From a bacterium (lineage in GTDB: Bacteria; Desulfobacterota; Binatia; HRBIN30; CADEER01), in NCBI GenBank assembly GCA_019637795.1, contig JAHBUY010000003.1:381409-445408 (forward strand): a DNA stretch of 64,000 nucleotides. The letters are read 5' to 3'. Made by a program: the position numbers and the translations under genes. The first letter of the stretch is position 1. The number at the start of each line of letters is the position of its first letter. Below are positions 25,093 to 34,105 of this stretch, in pieces. The notes beneath the pieces are model-generated. The model did not search any database and was not told the origin of the DNA. It saw only the letters and a program-made list of their open reading frames with translations.

Positions 25093-26648
25093 GCGAGGAG
25101 GAACCGCTGCCGTCGATCGATTCCCGACGCGAGGGCGCCGGCACCGGCAGCGGGCGGATGGGGTCGATGGCGTGGCTCGCCGTCGCCCTGGCATTCACCG
25201 CCGTCGCCTACTGGCCGATCCTGCGCAGCTATTTCTTCATCGACGACTACTTCTACCTGTACCTGCTGCGCACCGAGTCGCTGCCCGCGTTCCTGTTCAA
25301 GCCCTGGTTCGGCCATCTCTTCGCGCTCCGGAACGCCGCCTTCGCGGGTCTGTTCCGCGTCTTCGACACCGACCCGACGGGGTATTTCGTCGCCGTCCTG
25401 CTGACGCACCTGGTCAACGTCGCCCTGCTGTTCCGCGTCCTGTCGCTGCAGACCGCCAGCCGCGGCCTCGCCTTCTTCGGCGCCAGCCTGTGGGGCATCT
25501 CGCCGCTCCACGGCGAGACGCTCGCCTGGCTGTCGGTCTACGGCCACTGCCTGGTGGCGACGCTGCTGCTGCTGGTCGTGGCGCAGGTCGCGTCCATCGG
25601 CGCCGGCGATCGCCCGCTGCCACGCGCGGCGCCGTGGCTGTGGAGCGCGGCGCTGCTCGGGGCGGCGCTGTCATACGGCGTGGGCGTGCCGCTGGCGATG
25701 ATGGGACCGCTGGTGATCGCATTGATGCTGCCGGCGGGACGGCTGTCGGGCGCGGCGCGACGGCCGCTCGTCGGCGTCGCCATCGCGGTGCCGCTGCTGT
25801 GGATCCTGGCCAATCTCCTGAAGGCCGGCCCCGACCCGGGCGGCATCGGCGACTGGCGGGCCATCGTGGACGTGATCGGAATGCGGGCGCTTCTGCTGCA
25901 GGTGACCGAGTTGGTCAGCGGACTCGTGGTCGCGGGTCTGACCCAGATGTGGCTGCCGCCGGCCGCGGCTCTCGCCGGCCGCGGCGCGATGATGGCGCTG
26001 CTCGCCGGCGCCGTCGCCCTGGGGCTGGCCCTGATGCTCGCCCGCGCGCCGCGCGATCTGCGCCGCGTCGCCGCCGCCTGGAGCCTGGTGACGATCGCCG
26101 CCTACGGCATCATCGCCGTCGGCCGCAGTCCGATGGCGGCCGTCTTTCCCCCCGATCAGGACCTGATCTTTCCCCGCTATCACTACGTCGCGTCGCTCGG
26201 CATCACGGCGCTCTTCTGCCTCGCCGGCGCCGCCATCGGGCGCCGCTGGGCGGTGCCGGATGCGTTGCGGCGCCTGGCGCCGTTCGCCTGGGCGGCGGCG
26301 TGCGCGGCGATGCTGTGGTACCTGCCGCGGCCGATCGACCTCCACGTGGCGGAACGGGCGCGGGTGCTCGCCCGGGTGGGCGCCATGCGAGCGGCGATCG
26401 CGCGTCAGCCCGCCGGCGGCGAGGTCTTCCTGACCGATCGCCGGGTGCGTCCCGGATTCGCCCCCAGCGACTGGGACTCCGGCACCTTCATCGCCTACTT
26501 CGACGCCAACACGGTCGAGGGGCGGCGCGTCCGTTTCGTCGCCGACCCCGAACGGGTGCGCGCGGCCCGCGACGGGGACACCGGACGGCTGGCCGCGCTG
26601 CTGGCGACCGCCGACGAGGCGGCAGGCGCCGGTCGCCAATCGCCCTGA
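25089..26648 (+). CDS. Polytopic GT-C-like membrane protein
   Basis: This 519-residue protein starts at GTG 25089, coupled to the previous gene by a 4-bp GTGA overlap. It has about ten membrane helices. Just after the first is RSYFFIDDYFYLYLL, whose Asp-Asp pair matches the catalytic acidic motif of GT-C transferases (GT39/GT83-like). SLWGISPLHGETLAWLSVYG and a late FPRYHYVASLGITALFCLAG are shared with the paralogue at 40064-41671. The C-terminal ~100 residues form a soluble tail (GGEVFLTDRRVRPGFAPSDW). It probably uses a polyprenyl-linked sugar made by a neighbouring GT2 enzyme; substrate unknown. Confidence 0.72.
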   Translation: MSEEEPLPSIDSRREGAGTGSGRMGSMAWLAVALAFTAVAYWPILRSYFFIDDYFYLYLLRTESLPAFLFKPWFGHLFALRNAAFAGLFRVFDTDPTGYFVAVLLTHLVNVALLFRVLSLQTASRGLAFFGASLWGISPLHGETLAWLSVYGHCLVATLLLLVVAQVASIGAGDRPLPRAAPWLWSAALLGAALSYGVGVPLAMMGPLVIALMLPAGRLSGAARRPLVGVAIAVPLLWILANLLKAGPDPGGIGDWRAIVDVIGMRALLLQVTELVSGLVVAGLTQMWLPPAAALAGRGAMMALLAGAVALGLALMLARAPRDLRRVAAAWSLVTIAAYGIIAVGRSPMAAVFPPDQDLIFPRYHYVASLGITALFCLAGAAIGRRWAVPDALRRLAPFAWAAACAAMLWYLPRPIDLHVAERARVLARVGAMRAAIARQPAGGEVFLTDRRVRPGFAPSDWDSGTFIAYFDANTVEGRRVRFVADPERVRAARDGDTGRLAALLATADEAAGAGRQSP

Positions 26649-26667
26649 CGAGCGACGGCGCGCGACG

Positions 26668-27771
26668 CTACTTCGCCGAGCGAATCGCCCGCACGCCCTC
26701 CGGCTCACCCCTGCCGGGGATGCCCCAGAGCGCGCCGCGCGCGCCGAGGACGCCCTCGGCCTCCTCGAGCACCTTGAGCCAGCGGATGTTGTAGTGGCGC
26801 GGATTCTCGAGCTCGGAGATGGTCACGCCCTTGAGCTTGTCGAGCGCATTCGCCACCGACTCCTCGATCGTCACCAGCGGACGGAAGTCGAGGACGCTGG
26901 CGATCTTGCGCGCCGAGACGCGGTAGTTGCGCACGCCCGTGTAGCCGTAGGCGGCGTCGATCGCGACCGGGATGCCGTGCTCGGCGAGGGCGCCCTGGAC
27001 GCGCAGCGCCAGCTCGGAGATGCGCATGTTCTTGAACATGACGTTGAAGATCTGCCCGCGCACCTTGTCGGCGTCGGCCTCGATGCAGGCGACGTAGGCG
27101 CGCGCCGCGTCGCGCACGTCGACCAGCGGCCGCCACATCTCGCCGCCGTAGTGGATGGTGATCTTGCCGCGCGTCAGCGCGTCCTTGAGGAAGGTGTTGA
27201 CCACCAGGTCGAAGCGCATGCGCGGCGACCAGCCGTAGACGGTGCCCTTGCGCAGCACCACCGGGCAGAAGTGCTCGTCGGTCATCGGCAGCAGGCGCTG
27301 CTCGCCCTCGTACTTCGAGCTCGAATAGGCGGCGCGCGGCGCCACCTCGGAGCTCTCGTCGAGAATCAGGTCGGCGTCGGGATCCTCGACCCCCTGGTCG
27401 TAGATCGAGCACGAGGAGGCGAAGACGTAGCGCTCGACCCCCGCCTGCTTGGCCTGCTTCGCCGACTGCTCGGTGGCGACGGTGTTCATCTGGTAGTTCG
27501 CGTCCGGGTTGAACTCGGCCGTGGGATCGTTGGACAGCCCGCCGAGATTCACCACCGCCGTCACGTCCTCGAAGATCGACGGCTCCATGGCGCGCATGTC
27601 GCCGGACACGACCTCGACCCGGTCGCGCACCTCGCGCAGCCCGTAATCGCCGTAGATCAGCCGGTCGAACACCTTCACCGCGTAGCCGCGCTTGAGCAGC
27701 TCGTCGACGAGCACGCAGCCCACGTACCCGGCCCCGCCGATCACCAGAATCTTTCTCGCCTTGGCGCGCAT
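26668..27771 (-). CDS. Extended SDR, NAD-dependent sugar epimerase/dehydratase
   Basis: This 367-residue protein starts at ATG 27771 after GGGGAGGT. The Rossmann start is ILVIGGAGYVGCVLVDEL; active-site residues are in FASSCSIYDQG and YSSSKYEGE (the YxxxK pair). VNLGGLSNDPTAEFNPDANY is typical of nucleotide-sugar SDRs such as GDP- or dTDP-hexose epimerases. It should interconvert an activated sugar for the glycan pathway; the exact reaction cannot be read. It is convergent, 19 bp from the GT-C-like gene. The only upstream feature is the inverted-repeat element at 27876-28100, about 100 bp before its start. Confidence 0.85.
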   Translation of the reverse strand: MRAKARKILVIGGAGYVGCVLVDELLKRGYAVKVFDRLIYGDYGLREVRDRVEVVSGDMRAMEPSIFEDVTAVVNLGGLSNDPTAEFNPDANYQMNTVATEQSAKQAKQAGVERYVFASSCSIYDQGVEDPDADLILDESSEVAPRAAYSSSKYEGEQRLLPMTDEHFCPVVLRKGTVYGWSPRMRFDLVVNTFLKDALTRGKITIHYGGEMWRPLVDVRDAARAYVACIEADADKVRGQIFNVMFKNMRISELALRVQGALAEHGIPVAIDAAYGYTGVRNYRVSARKIASVLDFRPLVTIEESVANALDKLKGVTISELENPRHYNIRWLKVLEEAEGVLGARGALWGIPGRGEPEGVRAIRSAK

Positions 27772-27875
27772 GCGACCTCCCCCGGATCCGCGACAGTACG
27801 GGCAGCTCGCGCGGTATGTCAATGCGATTCCCGGCGCCCGGCGGCCTCGCGCCGCCGCGCCCGCGCCACCGCCAG

Positions 27876-28100
27876 GTACTGTCCTAATCTCGATACGACA
27901 AGAACCCTTCACCACGGAGGCACGGAGACACGGAGGGCTCGGTGCCATAGCGAAGGCGCGGGGCCTCTTCTCACTCCATTTCTGATGAACTTTGGGATGA
28001 ACGCTGAGCGGGCTGCGAGATCAGTGCTCTCCGTGTCTCCGTGCCTCCGTGGTGAAAGCCCTTCGTCACATCAGGGCCAAGGCTCAGATTAGGACACTAC
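27876..28100. repeat. Inverted-repeat element, class B, copy 1
   Basis: This 225-bp element lies in a 438-bp gap (27772-28209) that otherwise holds nothing recognisable. Outer ends GTACTGTCCTAATCT and AGATTAGGACACTAC are inverted repeats with one mismatch. Inside them lie long arms, CACCACGGAGGCACGGAGA on the left and its complement on the right near 28029-28058. The centre (about 27934-28028) matches, reversed, the centre of the copy at 37521-37716. It has no transposase and the size of a MITE. Confidence 0.85.
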
Positions 28101-28209
28101 CCACCGCCACGTCCGCCTTTGCATCGCCGGAACGACGTGCTTGAATTGCCCGTCCAGGGGGGACACGGTGGGGCCGCGCCGCGGCGACGGCGGCGACATC
28201 CACCGACTC

Positions 28210-28866
28210 ATGAGCGGCACGGCCAAACAATCGAGAGCATACTCGCCCGCGCTGGGCGTGGACTGGCTGCTGCCGCTCTACGACCCGATCCTGCGCGCCG
28301 TCATTCCGGAAGAGGCGATCAAGCGGCAGCTCGTCGCGCTGGCCGCCATCCAGCCAGGCGACGTGGTGGTGGATCTCGGCTGCGGCACGGCCACGCTCAG
28401 CGTGCTGATCAAGGCGATGCAGCCGGCGGCCGAGGTCGTCGGCCTCGACCCCGACGCCAAGGCGCTCGAGCGGGCGCGGCAGAAGGCCGCCGCCGCCGGC
28501 CTCGCGATGCGCTTCGACCTCGGATTCGCCACCGCCCTGCCCTACGCCGACGCCTCGGTCGATCGCGTGCTCTCGGCGTTCGTCTTCCATCACCTCCCCA
28601 GCGAGGCCAAGCGCGCGACCCTGCGCGAGGTCCTGCGGGTGCTGAAGCCGGGCGCGGCGTTCTGCGTGCTCGACTTCGGCCAGCCACCGACCCGGCTCGG
28701 ACGGCTCCTCGCGCCGCTGCTGCACCCCGGGCGCGACGCCCGCGACAACATCCGCGGCCGCCTGCCGGCGCTCATGCGCGAGGCCGGCTTCGCCGACGTC
28801 CACGAAGCCGCCCGGCGCACCCTGATCGTCGGCAGCGTCTCGCACCTGGTGGGCCGCAGGCCCTGA
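28210..28866 (+). CDS. Class I SAM methyltransferase (UbiE/COQ5-like)
   Basis: This 218-residue protein starts at ATG 28210; a TTG at 28141 is in frame but has no merit. WLLPLYDPILRAVIPEEAIK precedes the SAM fold: VVVDLGCGTATLSVLIKAM (motif I), VVGLDPDAKALERAR (motif II), ALPYADASVDRVLSAFVFHH, then LREVLRVLKPGAAFCVLDFG. The sequence is UbiE-like and may act on a lipid or small molecule rather than a sugar. It has the same orientation as the next two methyltransferase genes (28-bp gap to the next). Confidence 0.82.
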   Translation: MSGTAKQSRAYSPALGVDWLLPLYDPILRAVIPEEAIKRQLVALAAIQPGDVVVDLGCGTATLSVLIKAMQPAAEVVGLDPDAKALERARQKAAAAGLAMRFDLGFATALPYADASVDRVLSAFVFHHLPSEAKRATLREVLRVLKPGAAFCVLDFGQPPTRLGRLLAPLLHPGRDARDNIRGRLPALMREAGFADVHEAARRTLIVGSVSHLVGRRP

Positions 28867-28894
28867 CGGCGGCCCGGCACCACTGAGCGGTCAC

Positions 28895-29734
28895 ATGGGC
28901 AGCGAGCCAGCGCGCCGCTCCACCTCGGCAGCGGCCCAACAGGAGCGCCACGCGTCCGAGCGCCACTTCCACGACGAATGGGCGCGCAGCATCGACCCGG
29001 ACAGCGTCGTCCCGAGCCAGAATTTCGCTCCCGAGACGGCGATCGAGAACCGCTACATCCTGTCGCAGATCGGCCCCCTGACCGACCAGCGTCTGCTCGA
29101 CATCGGCTGCGGCTCCGGCGAGGCCGCCGTGTACTTCGCGCAGCAGGGCGCGCGGGTGACGGCCATGGATCTCTCGGGCGCCTTCCTGCAGGTCGCGCAG
29201 CGCGTGGCGCTGCGGCACGAGGCGCCGATCAGCCTCGCCGTCGGCGCCGGCGAGCACCTGCCGTTCGCCGACGACAGCTTCGACGTCGTCTACGGACACG
29301 GCGTCCTGCACCACCTCGAGCTGCTGCCGGCGATGCGCGAGGTGAGCCGCATCCTGCGGCCGGGCGGGCGCGCCTACTTCATCGAGCCGCTCGGCTACAA
29401 CCCGGTCATCGACGTCTACCGGTGGATGGCCGGCAACATGCGGACGCCCAGCGAGCGCCCCCTGCGCTTTACCGACATCGACGCCCTGCGGCCGTTCTTC
29501 CGCCGCGTCGCGCACCGCGAGTTCTGGCTCACCACCCAACTGGTATTCGTCTGGTTCCTGGTCGGCATGGGCGTCCATCCGGCGCGCGAGCGCTACTGGA
29601 AGAAGGTGCTCTACGACGTCGACCGCATCCGCTGGCTGTTCCGCCCGCTGTACCGCGTCGAGCGCTGGACCCTGCGCCGCTTCCCGTGGTTCGGCCGCTA
29701 CGCCTGGAACAGCGTCATCTGCCTGGAGAAGTGA
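28895..29734 (+). CDS. Class I SAM methyltransferase
   Basis: This 279-residue protein starts at ATG 28895. The N-terminal helix (QQERHASERHFHDEWARSID) is a common lead-in of sugar-modifying methyltransferases. Motif I is LLDIGCGSGEAAVYFAQQGA and motif II is VTAMDLSGAFLQVAQ; DDSFDVVYGHGVLHHLEL and ILRPGGRAYFIEPLGYNP follow. The C-terminal ~90 residues are helical and basic with one hydrophobic stretch (TQLVFVWFLVGMGV), which may touch the membrane. Its TGA (29732-29734) overlaps a GTG of the following methyltransferase as GTGA. Confidence 0.85.
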   Translation: MGSEPARRSTSAAAQQERHASERHFHDEWARSIDPDSVVPSQNFAPETAIENRYILSQIGPLTDQRLLDIGCGSGEAAVYFAQQGARVTAMDLSGAFLQVAQRVALRHEAPISLAVGAGEHLPFADDSFDVVYGHGVLHHLELLPAMREVSRILRPGGRAYFIEPLGYNPVIDVYRWMAGNMRTPSERPLRFTDIDALRPFFRRVAHREFWLTTQLVFVWFLVGMGVHPARERYWKKVLYDVDRIRWLFRPLYRVERWTLRRFPWFGRYAWNSVICLEK

Positions 29735-30491
29735 AACGGACGCGCCCGCCGCATCGCCCGGCGCCGCCGGCGCCGGCTTCAGCGAGCAGCAGCGCGGCGA
29801 CGCCTATCCCCCCGGCATCGGCGATCACTACTGGCTGCTGGCGCGCAACCGCGTCGTCGCCGCGGCGCTGCGCGCCGCCGGCGCCGCGGCGCCGATCCTC
29901 GACATCGGCTGCGGGCCCGGCGCCACGGTCGCCTACCTGCGCCAGCGCGGCCTCGCGTGCTCCGGCGTCGACGTCGCCGCCTATGCGCCAGCGGCACCCG
30001 GCCTGGCGGCCGTCATCCGCTATCGCCAGGACGTCTTCGCCCTGCCCGCGGCGGAGCGGGCGCCGATCCGCACCCTGCTGCTGCTCGACGTCCTCGAGCA
30101 CCTGGAGGCCCCGGCGGCGTTCCTGCGTCGCTGCGTCGAGGCCTTCCCGCAGCTCGGCCACGTCGTCGTCACCCTGCCGGCGCGCCAGGAGCTGTGGAGC
30201 AACTACGACGTCTACTACGGGCACCACCGGCGCTACGACCGCGCCGCGGCGGCGGCGCTCTGCCGCGACGCCGGATTGACCGTGCGGCGCTGCGACTACG
30301 TCTTCCACGCGCTCTATCCCGGCCTGGCGCTGCAGCGCCTGCTGGCGGGCGCGCGCGGCGTCGAGTTCGCGCCGATCCGCCATCGCCGGCTGCACCGACT
30401 GCTCGCCGCCCTGCTGTACGCCGACGCGCGCTGGCTGCCGGGGCGCCTGCCCGGCACCTCCGTGCTCGTGGTCGCCGGCGCCGGCCGCTGA
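29731..30491 (+). CDS. Class I SAM methyltransferase with frameshifted start
   Basis: From 29733 to the TGA at 30491 an open frame encodes FSEQQRGDAYPPGIGDHYWL, ILDIGCGPGATVAYLRQRGL (motif I), LLLLDVLEHLEAPAAFLRRC and YYGHHRRYDRAAAAALCRDA, a complete methyltransferase of the glycan-cluster type. This frame has no ATG, GTG or TTG before the SAM motif. The GTG at 29731, overlapping the previous stop as GTGA, is out of frame by one base. Adding one A to the AAA run at 29734-29736 gives MKTDAPAASPGAAGAGFSEQ and restores a normal start. So it is either a real 1-nt deletion or an assembly error. It ends 7 bp from the convergent radical SAM gene. Confidence 0.75.
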
Positions 30492-30498
30492 CCCGCGC

Positions 30499-32280
30499 TC
30501 AGGCGCCGGGAGCGTCGGCGACGCCCTGCAGCGCCAGGGTGCGCGCCGTGCCGTGGTCGGGACGCAGCACGTCGACGTAGTTGCGGCGGTGCAGCTCGCG
30601 GCTGTCCAGCGGCGGCGTCTCGTCGACCCCGCTGCCGAGCCGCTGCCGGCGGATCTGGCGGTAGATCGCGTCCCAGGGCGCGAACATCGCCGCTTCCTCT
30701 TCGGGCGAGATCCAGCGCGAGCCAGAGAGCGCCAGGCGCAGGGTGGCGAGGCCGTTCTTCAGCGAGACCCGCAGCGCCGTCTGCAGCTTCGAGTGGTGGC
30801 TGCCGGAGCCGACGCTCTCGAAGAACGCCGCCAGCACCTTGCGCGCGCCGAGCACGCGCAGCCGGCTGCCGTAGAAGGCGGCGATGAAGCGCAGCCGCCA
30901 GTAGAAGAGCTCCGGGCGGCCGAAGTGATCGCTGTAGGTCGCCGCCGGGTAGATCGCCAGGCCGTTCAGGATGTGGCGGAAGTACTCGCGGTCGATGACC
31001 ACCTTGCCGTTCTCGTACAGGGTCCGGAAGAGCTGGGTGCCGGGCAGCGCCATGTAGTACCCGCTGCCCAGGTCATTGACGCCGCGGCGCGCGATCTCCG
31101 CCAGGAAGGCGATCGTCTCCCGCATCTCCTGCCGGCCGTCGTGCGGGAAGCCGACCACCAGGTAGGCGGCGACGCTGAGGTCCGCCTCCGCCGCCGCCGC
31201 GATGCTGGCGTACAGCCGGTCGCTGTGCATGCGCTTCTTGATGTACTGCCGGGTCTGTTCCGATCCCGATTCCGGCGCGTACGCCATGTTGATCATCCCC
31301 GACTGCTTGAGCAGGTGGGCGACCTCGCCGTCGATCGCCTCCGAGCGCGTGCCGCTCGCCATCTGCCAGCTTATCCGCAGCCCGCGACCGATGATCTCCT
31401 TGCAGAAGGCGACGATCCATTCCTTCTTGATCACCGCCGTCAGGTCGTAGAAGGGGAAGTTGCGCGCCCCGTAGTCGCGCACGTAGCCCTCGATCTCGTC
31501 GGCGACGTCGCGCGGGTCGCGCGGCACCCACTTGGTCGTCCACATGTTGGGCGACGAGCAGTAGGTGCACTGGTAGGGACAGCCGCGGGTCGCCAGCATC
31601 GGCACCGTCAGGTAGGTCGAATAGACGCCGCCGATGAAGCGGTGCCGGTGATACGCCTCGAGGTCGAAGTGGCGCCAGGCCGGCCGCGGGATCGCCTCCA
31701 GCGCCGTCGACCGATTGCGCCGCGGGTTGACGACGATGGCGCCGTCGCGCCGGTAGGCGATGCCGGCGACGTCGGCCAGCGAGCCGCCCTGCAGCAGGGC
31801 GTCGAACAGCGCCCGCGCCGTCTCCTCGCCCTCGCCCAGCACCAGCACGTCGGCCTGCGAGGTGGCGAGCGAGAATTCCGGCATCGCGGTCACGTGCTCG
31901 CCGCCGACGACGATCGGCAGCTCGGGCCGGCGTTCGCGGATCAACCGGATGAGCTGCACCACCATCGGCCACTCGTGGGTGAACATGCAGGTGATGCCGA
32001 CGCAGCGGGCCTCGGGCGCGACGCGCGCCGCCACCTCGGCCAGCGGCAGCCCCACCAGGTAGCCCTGGAAGTAGCGGGTGTGGGTCGTCGGACCGGAGGA
32101 CAGGGCGTCGATGACCTGCACCCGGTACCCCGCCGCCTCGACGGTGCCGGCGATGTACGCCAGCCCGAGCGGCGGCACCAGGGTGCTGGTGCCGACGCGG
32201 AACGTCTCCGCGCCCGGCGGGCGGATCAGGGTGACGAGCGGCGCATCGGGCCGCGGCGCGTGAGCCTGCGTGCTGGTCAT
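30499..32280 (-). CDS. B12-binding-domain radical SAM protein
   Basis: This 593-residue protein starts at ATG 32280. The N-terminal ~170 residues form a cobalamin-binding Rossmann domain (TLVPPLGLAYIAGTVEAAGY; GITCMFTHEWPMVVQLIRLI; IVVGGEHVTAMPE; LGEGEETARALFDAL). The radical SAM domain follows, with the 4Fe-4S motif CPYQCTYC inside ATRGCPYQCTYCSSPNMW, then FYDLTAVIKKEWIVAFCKEI and MINMAYAPESGSEQTRQYI. The family includes class B methylases acting at unreactive carbons and enzymes in lipid, antibiotic and polysaccharide pathways. The C-terminal ~150 residues contain the amphipathic helices seen in BchE-like members. It stands alone on this strand between two plus-strand groups. Confidence 0.87.
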   Translation of the reverse strand: MTSTQAHAPRPDAPLVTLIRPPGAETFRVGTSTLVPPLGLAYIAGTVEAAGYRVQVIDALSSGPTTHTRYFQGYLVGLPLAEVAARVAPEARCVGITCMFTHEWPMVVQLIRLIRERRPELPIVVGGEHVTAMPEFSLATSQADVLVLGEGEETARALFDALLQGGSLADVAGIAYRRDGAIVVNPRRNRSTALEAIPRPAWRHFDLEAYHRHRFIGGVYSTYLTVPMLATRGCPYQCTYCSSPNMWTTKWVPRDPRDVADEIEGYVRDYGARNFPFYDLTAVIKKEWIVAFCKEIIGRGLRISWQMASGTRSEAIDGEVAHLLKQSGMINMAYAPESGSEQTRQYIKKRMHSDRLYASIAAAAEADLSVAAYLVVGFPHDGRQEMRETIAFLAEIARRGVNDLGSGYYMALPGTQLFRTLYENGKVVIDREYFRHILNGLAIYPAATYSDHFGRPELFYWRLRFIAAFYGSRLRVLGARKVLAAFFESVGSGSHHSKLQTALRVSLKNGLATLRLALSGSRWISPEEEAAMFAPWDAIYRQIRRQRLGSGVDETPPLDSRELHRRNYVDVLRPDHGTARTLALQGVADAPGA

Positions 32281-32472
32281 GATGAAGGGAACGCGCCACT
32301 CCCCCGGGGCGCCGGCCAATCCTGTGGCAGCCTCCGGGTGATGTCAACGTAATCCGACGCGGCGCGGGACCATCGCGGGCCGCGTTGCGCGCCCCGGACC
32401 GGGAGTGGTAGCTGCCGGCGTGCGTCAACGCCCCGGACAGCCTCGACGAGCCCGCAGCGCGGAGGCGCCGCG

Positions 32473-34002
32473 GTGAGGGCGTCCGCGTCGCATGCTCGGC
32501 TCCGGTGGTCCGACGCCGGGCTGGCGCTCGTCGTCTTCGCCGGCGCGATGGCGTGGTTCGCCGCGCAACCGCACAACCTCGGTCCGGCCGACGAGGCGTT
32601 CCTGCTCGCCGACGCCGTGCGCATCGGCAACGGCGAGCGCCTGTACCGGGACATCTTCTGGCTGGCGATGCCGCTCGCCCACTGGGGGCTGGTGGCGGTG
32701 TTCTCCGTCTTCGGCGCCTCGCTCGCCACCGCCAAGGCGGCGATGGCGGTGGTCAACAGCGCCACCGCGGCGATGAGCGTCGCCAGCGCCCGCGCCCTCG
32801 GGGTGCGGGCGCGGCTGGCGGTCCTGCCGGCGCTGGCGTTTCTCGCCCTCGTGCAACCGGTCTGGCCGCACGTCAGCCCGCACTGGCTGGTCACGTCGTT
32901 GATCATGGCGCTGCTGCTGCTGGTCGCGGCCCCCGGCGCGCTCGAGCGGCCGCGGCGGCTCTTCGCCGCCGGCCTGGTGCTCGGCCTGCTCGCCGGCGTG
33001 CACCAGCAGAAGGCGCCGGCGCTGACGGTCGGGCTGCTGCTGGCGATCGCGATCGCCTGCTGGGTGCGGCGCGGCGCCGCGGCGCCGCGCTGGTGGGTCC
33101 GCGTCGGCCTGCTCGCCGCCGGCGGCGCGCTGATCATGGTGCCGGTGCTGGCGACGCTGCTGGCCACGGTCGACCTGCAGCGGCTGCTCGACGACACGGT
33201 GCGCTTCCCGCTCACCGGCTACCGCAGCTTCCACACCGACGTCGGCTGGGGCCGGGTGGGCATCCTCAACGCCGCCCTCGCCGCCTACACCTGGCCGCCG
33301 CTCCTGCGCTTCCTGCCCCTGCTCCTGCCGGTCGCCGGCGCGGTGGCGGCGACCGGCTGCCGGCGCGGCTGGCCGCGCGGCCGCGTCGCGCAGTGGAGCG
33401 CCGCGATGCTGGTCTGCGCCAGCGCCCTCGCGGCCATCGGCTACAACGCCGACTTCATTCACATCGCCTACGTGACCCCGCCGCTCCTGGTGCTCGCCGC
33501 TCTCCTCCTCGACACCGCCGTCGCCGCGCTGGCCGGCCGCCGGCAGACCGCCGCGGCGGCGCTCGCCGCCGCGGCGCTGGCCGCCGTGCTCGGCCTGCAG
33601 TTGTTCCGCAACGCGCAGCGCATGCGGGCGGAATACGGCATCCGGGTCGACACGGCGTTCGGACCGGTCGACTTCCACGCCCCCAGCGAGGTCGCGCTCA
33701 ACGCCCGCGTCAGGGACCTGCTCGACCAGGCTCCGTCGCGCGAGCTGTTCATCTATCCCTGCTACGCCTCGCTCTACCTCACCGCCGGCGCCCACAACCC
33801 GACCCGGCACCAGATCCTCCTCCCCTCGCTCAGTTGGCCGTCGTACTTCGCCGAGGTGCGGCAGGCGCTGGCCGAGCACCCGGCGCTGGTCATCGTCATG
33901 GGCCGCCCGCCGGCCAACGACCCCTTCGTCACCGGCCTCGCCGAACACTACGCGCCGTTCGACAGCGGCGACGGCTGGACCGCCTACCGCTGGCGGCACT
34001 GA
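32473..34002 (+). CDS. GT39-like polytopic membrane glycosyltransferase
   Basis: This 509-residue protein starts at GTG 32473, shortly after the N-terminal upstream region shared with the divergent radical SAM gene. About ten to eleven membrane helices are visible. After helix 1 comes HNLGPADEAFLLADAVRIGN, giving the conserved acidic residues of the first periplasmic loop in GT-C transferases, followed by GERLYRDIFWLAMPLAHWGL, a typical PMT_2/GT39-like stretch. The last ~80 residues (SRELFIYPCYASLYLTAG; HQILLPSLSWPSYFAEVRQA) form a soluble periplasmic domain. It should transfer a sugar from an undecaprenyl carrier to glycan or protein outside the membrane. Confidence 0.78.
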   Translation: MRASASHARLRWSDAGLALVVFAGAMAWFAAQPHNLGPADEAFLLADAVRIGNGERLYRDIFWLAMPLAHWGLVAVFSVFGASLATAKAAMAVVNSATAAMSVASARALGVRARLAVLPALAFLALVQPVWPHVSPHWLVTSLIMALLLLVAAPGALERPRRLFAAGLVLGLLAGVHQQKAPALTVGLLLAIAIACWVRRGAAAPRWWVRVGLLAAGGALIMVPVLATLLATVDLQRLLDDTVRFPLTGYRSFHTDVGWGRVGILNAALAAYTWPPLLRFLPLLLPVAGAVAATGCRRGWPRGRVAQWSAAMLVCASALAAIGYNADFIHIAYVTPPLLVLAALLLDTAVAALAGRRQTAAAALAAAALAAVLGLQLFRNAQRMRAEYGIRVDTAFGPVDFHAPSEVALNARVRDLLDQAPSRELFIYPCYASLYLTAGAHNPTRHQILLPSLSWPSYFAEVRQALAEHPALVIVMGRPPANDPFVTGLAEHYAPFDSGDGWTAYRWRH

Positions 34003-34105
34003 CGCGCGCCGGCCGCGCGCATCGCGGCCGGCGACCGGCGCCGCACGGAGCCGACCGGCGACACCGTGGTTGCCGACCCGGGGTGGCTGGGGTAACACCT
34101 CGCCG

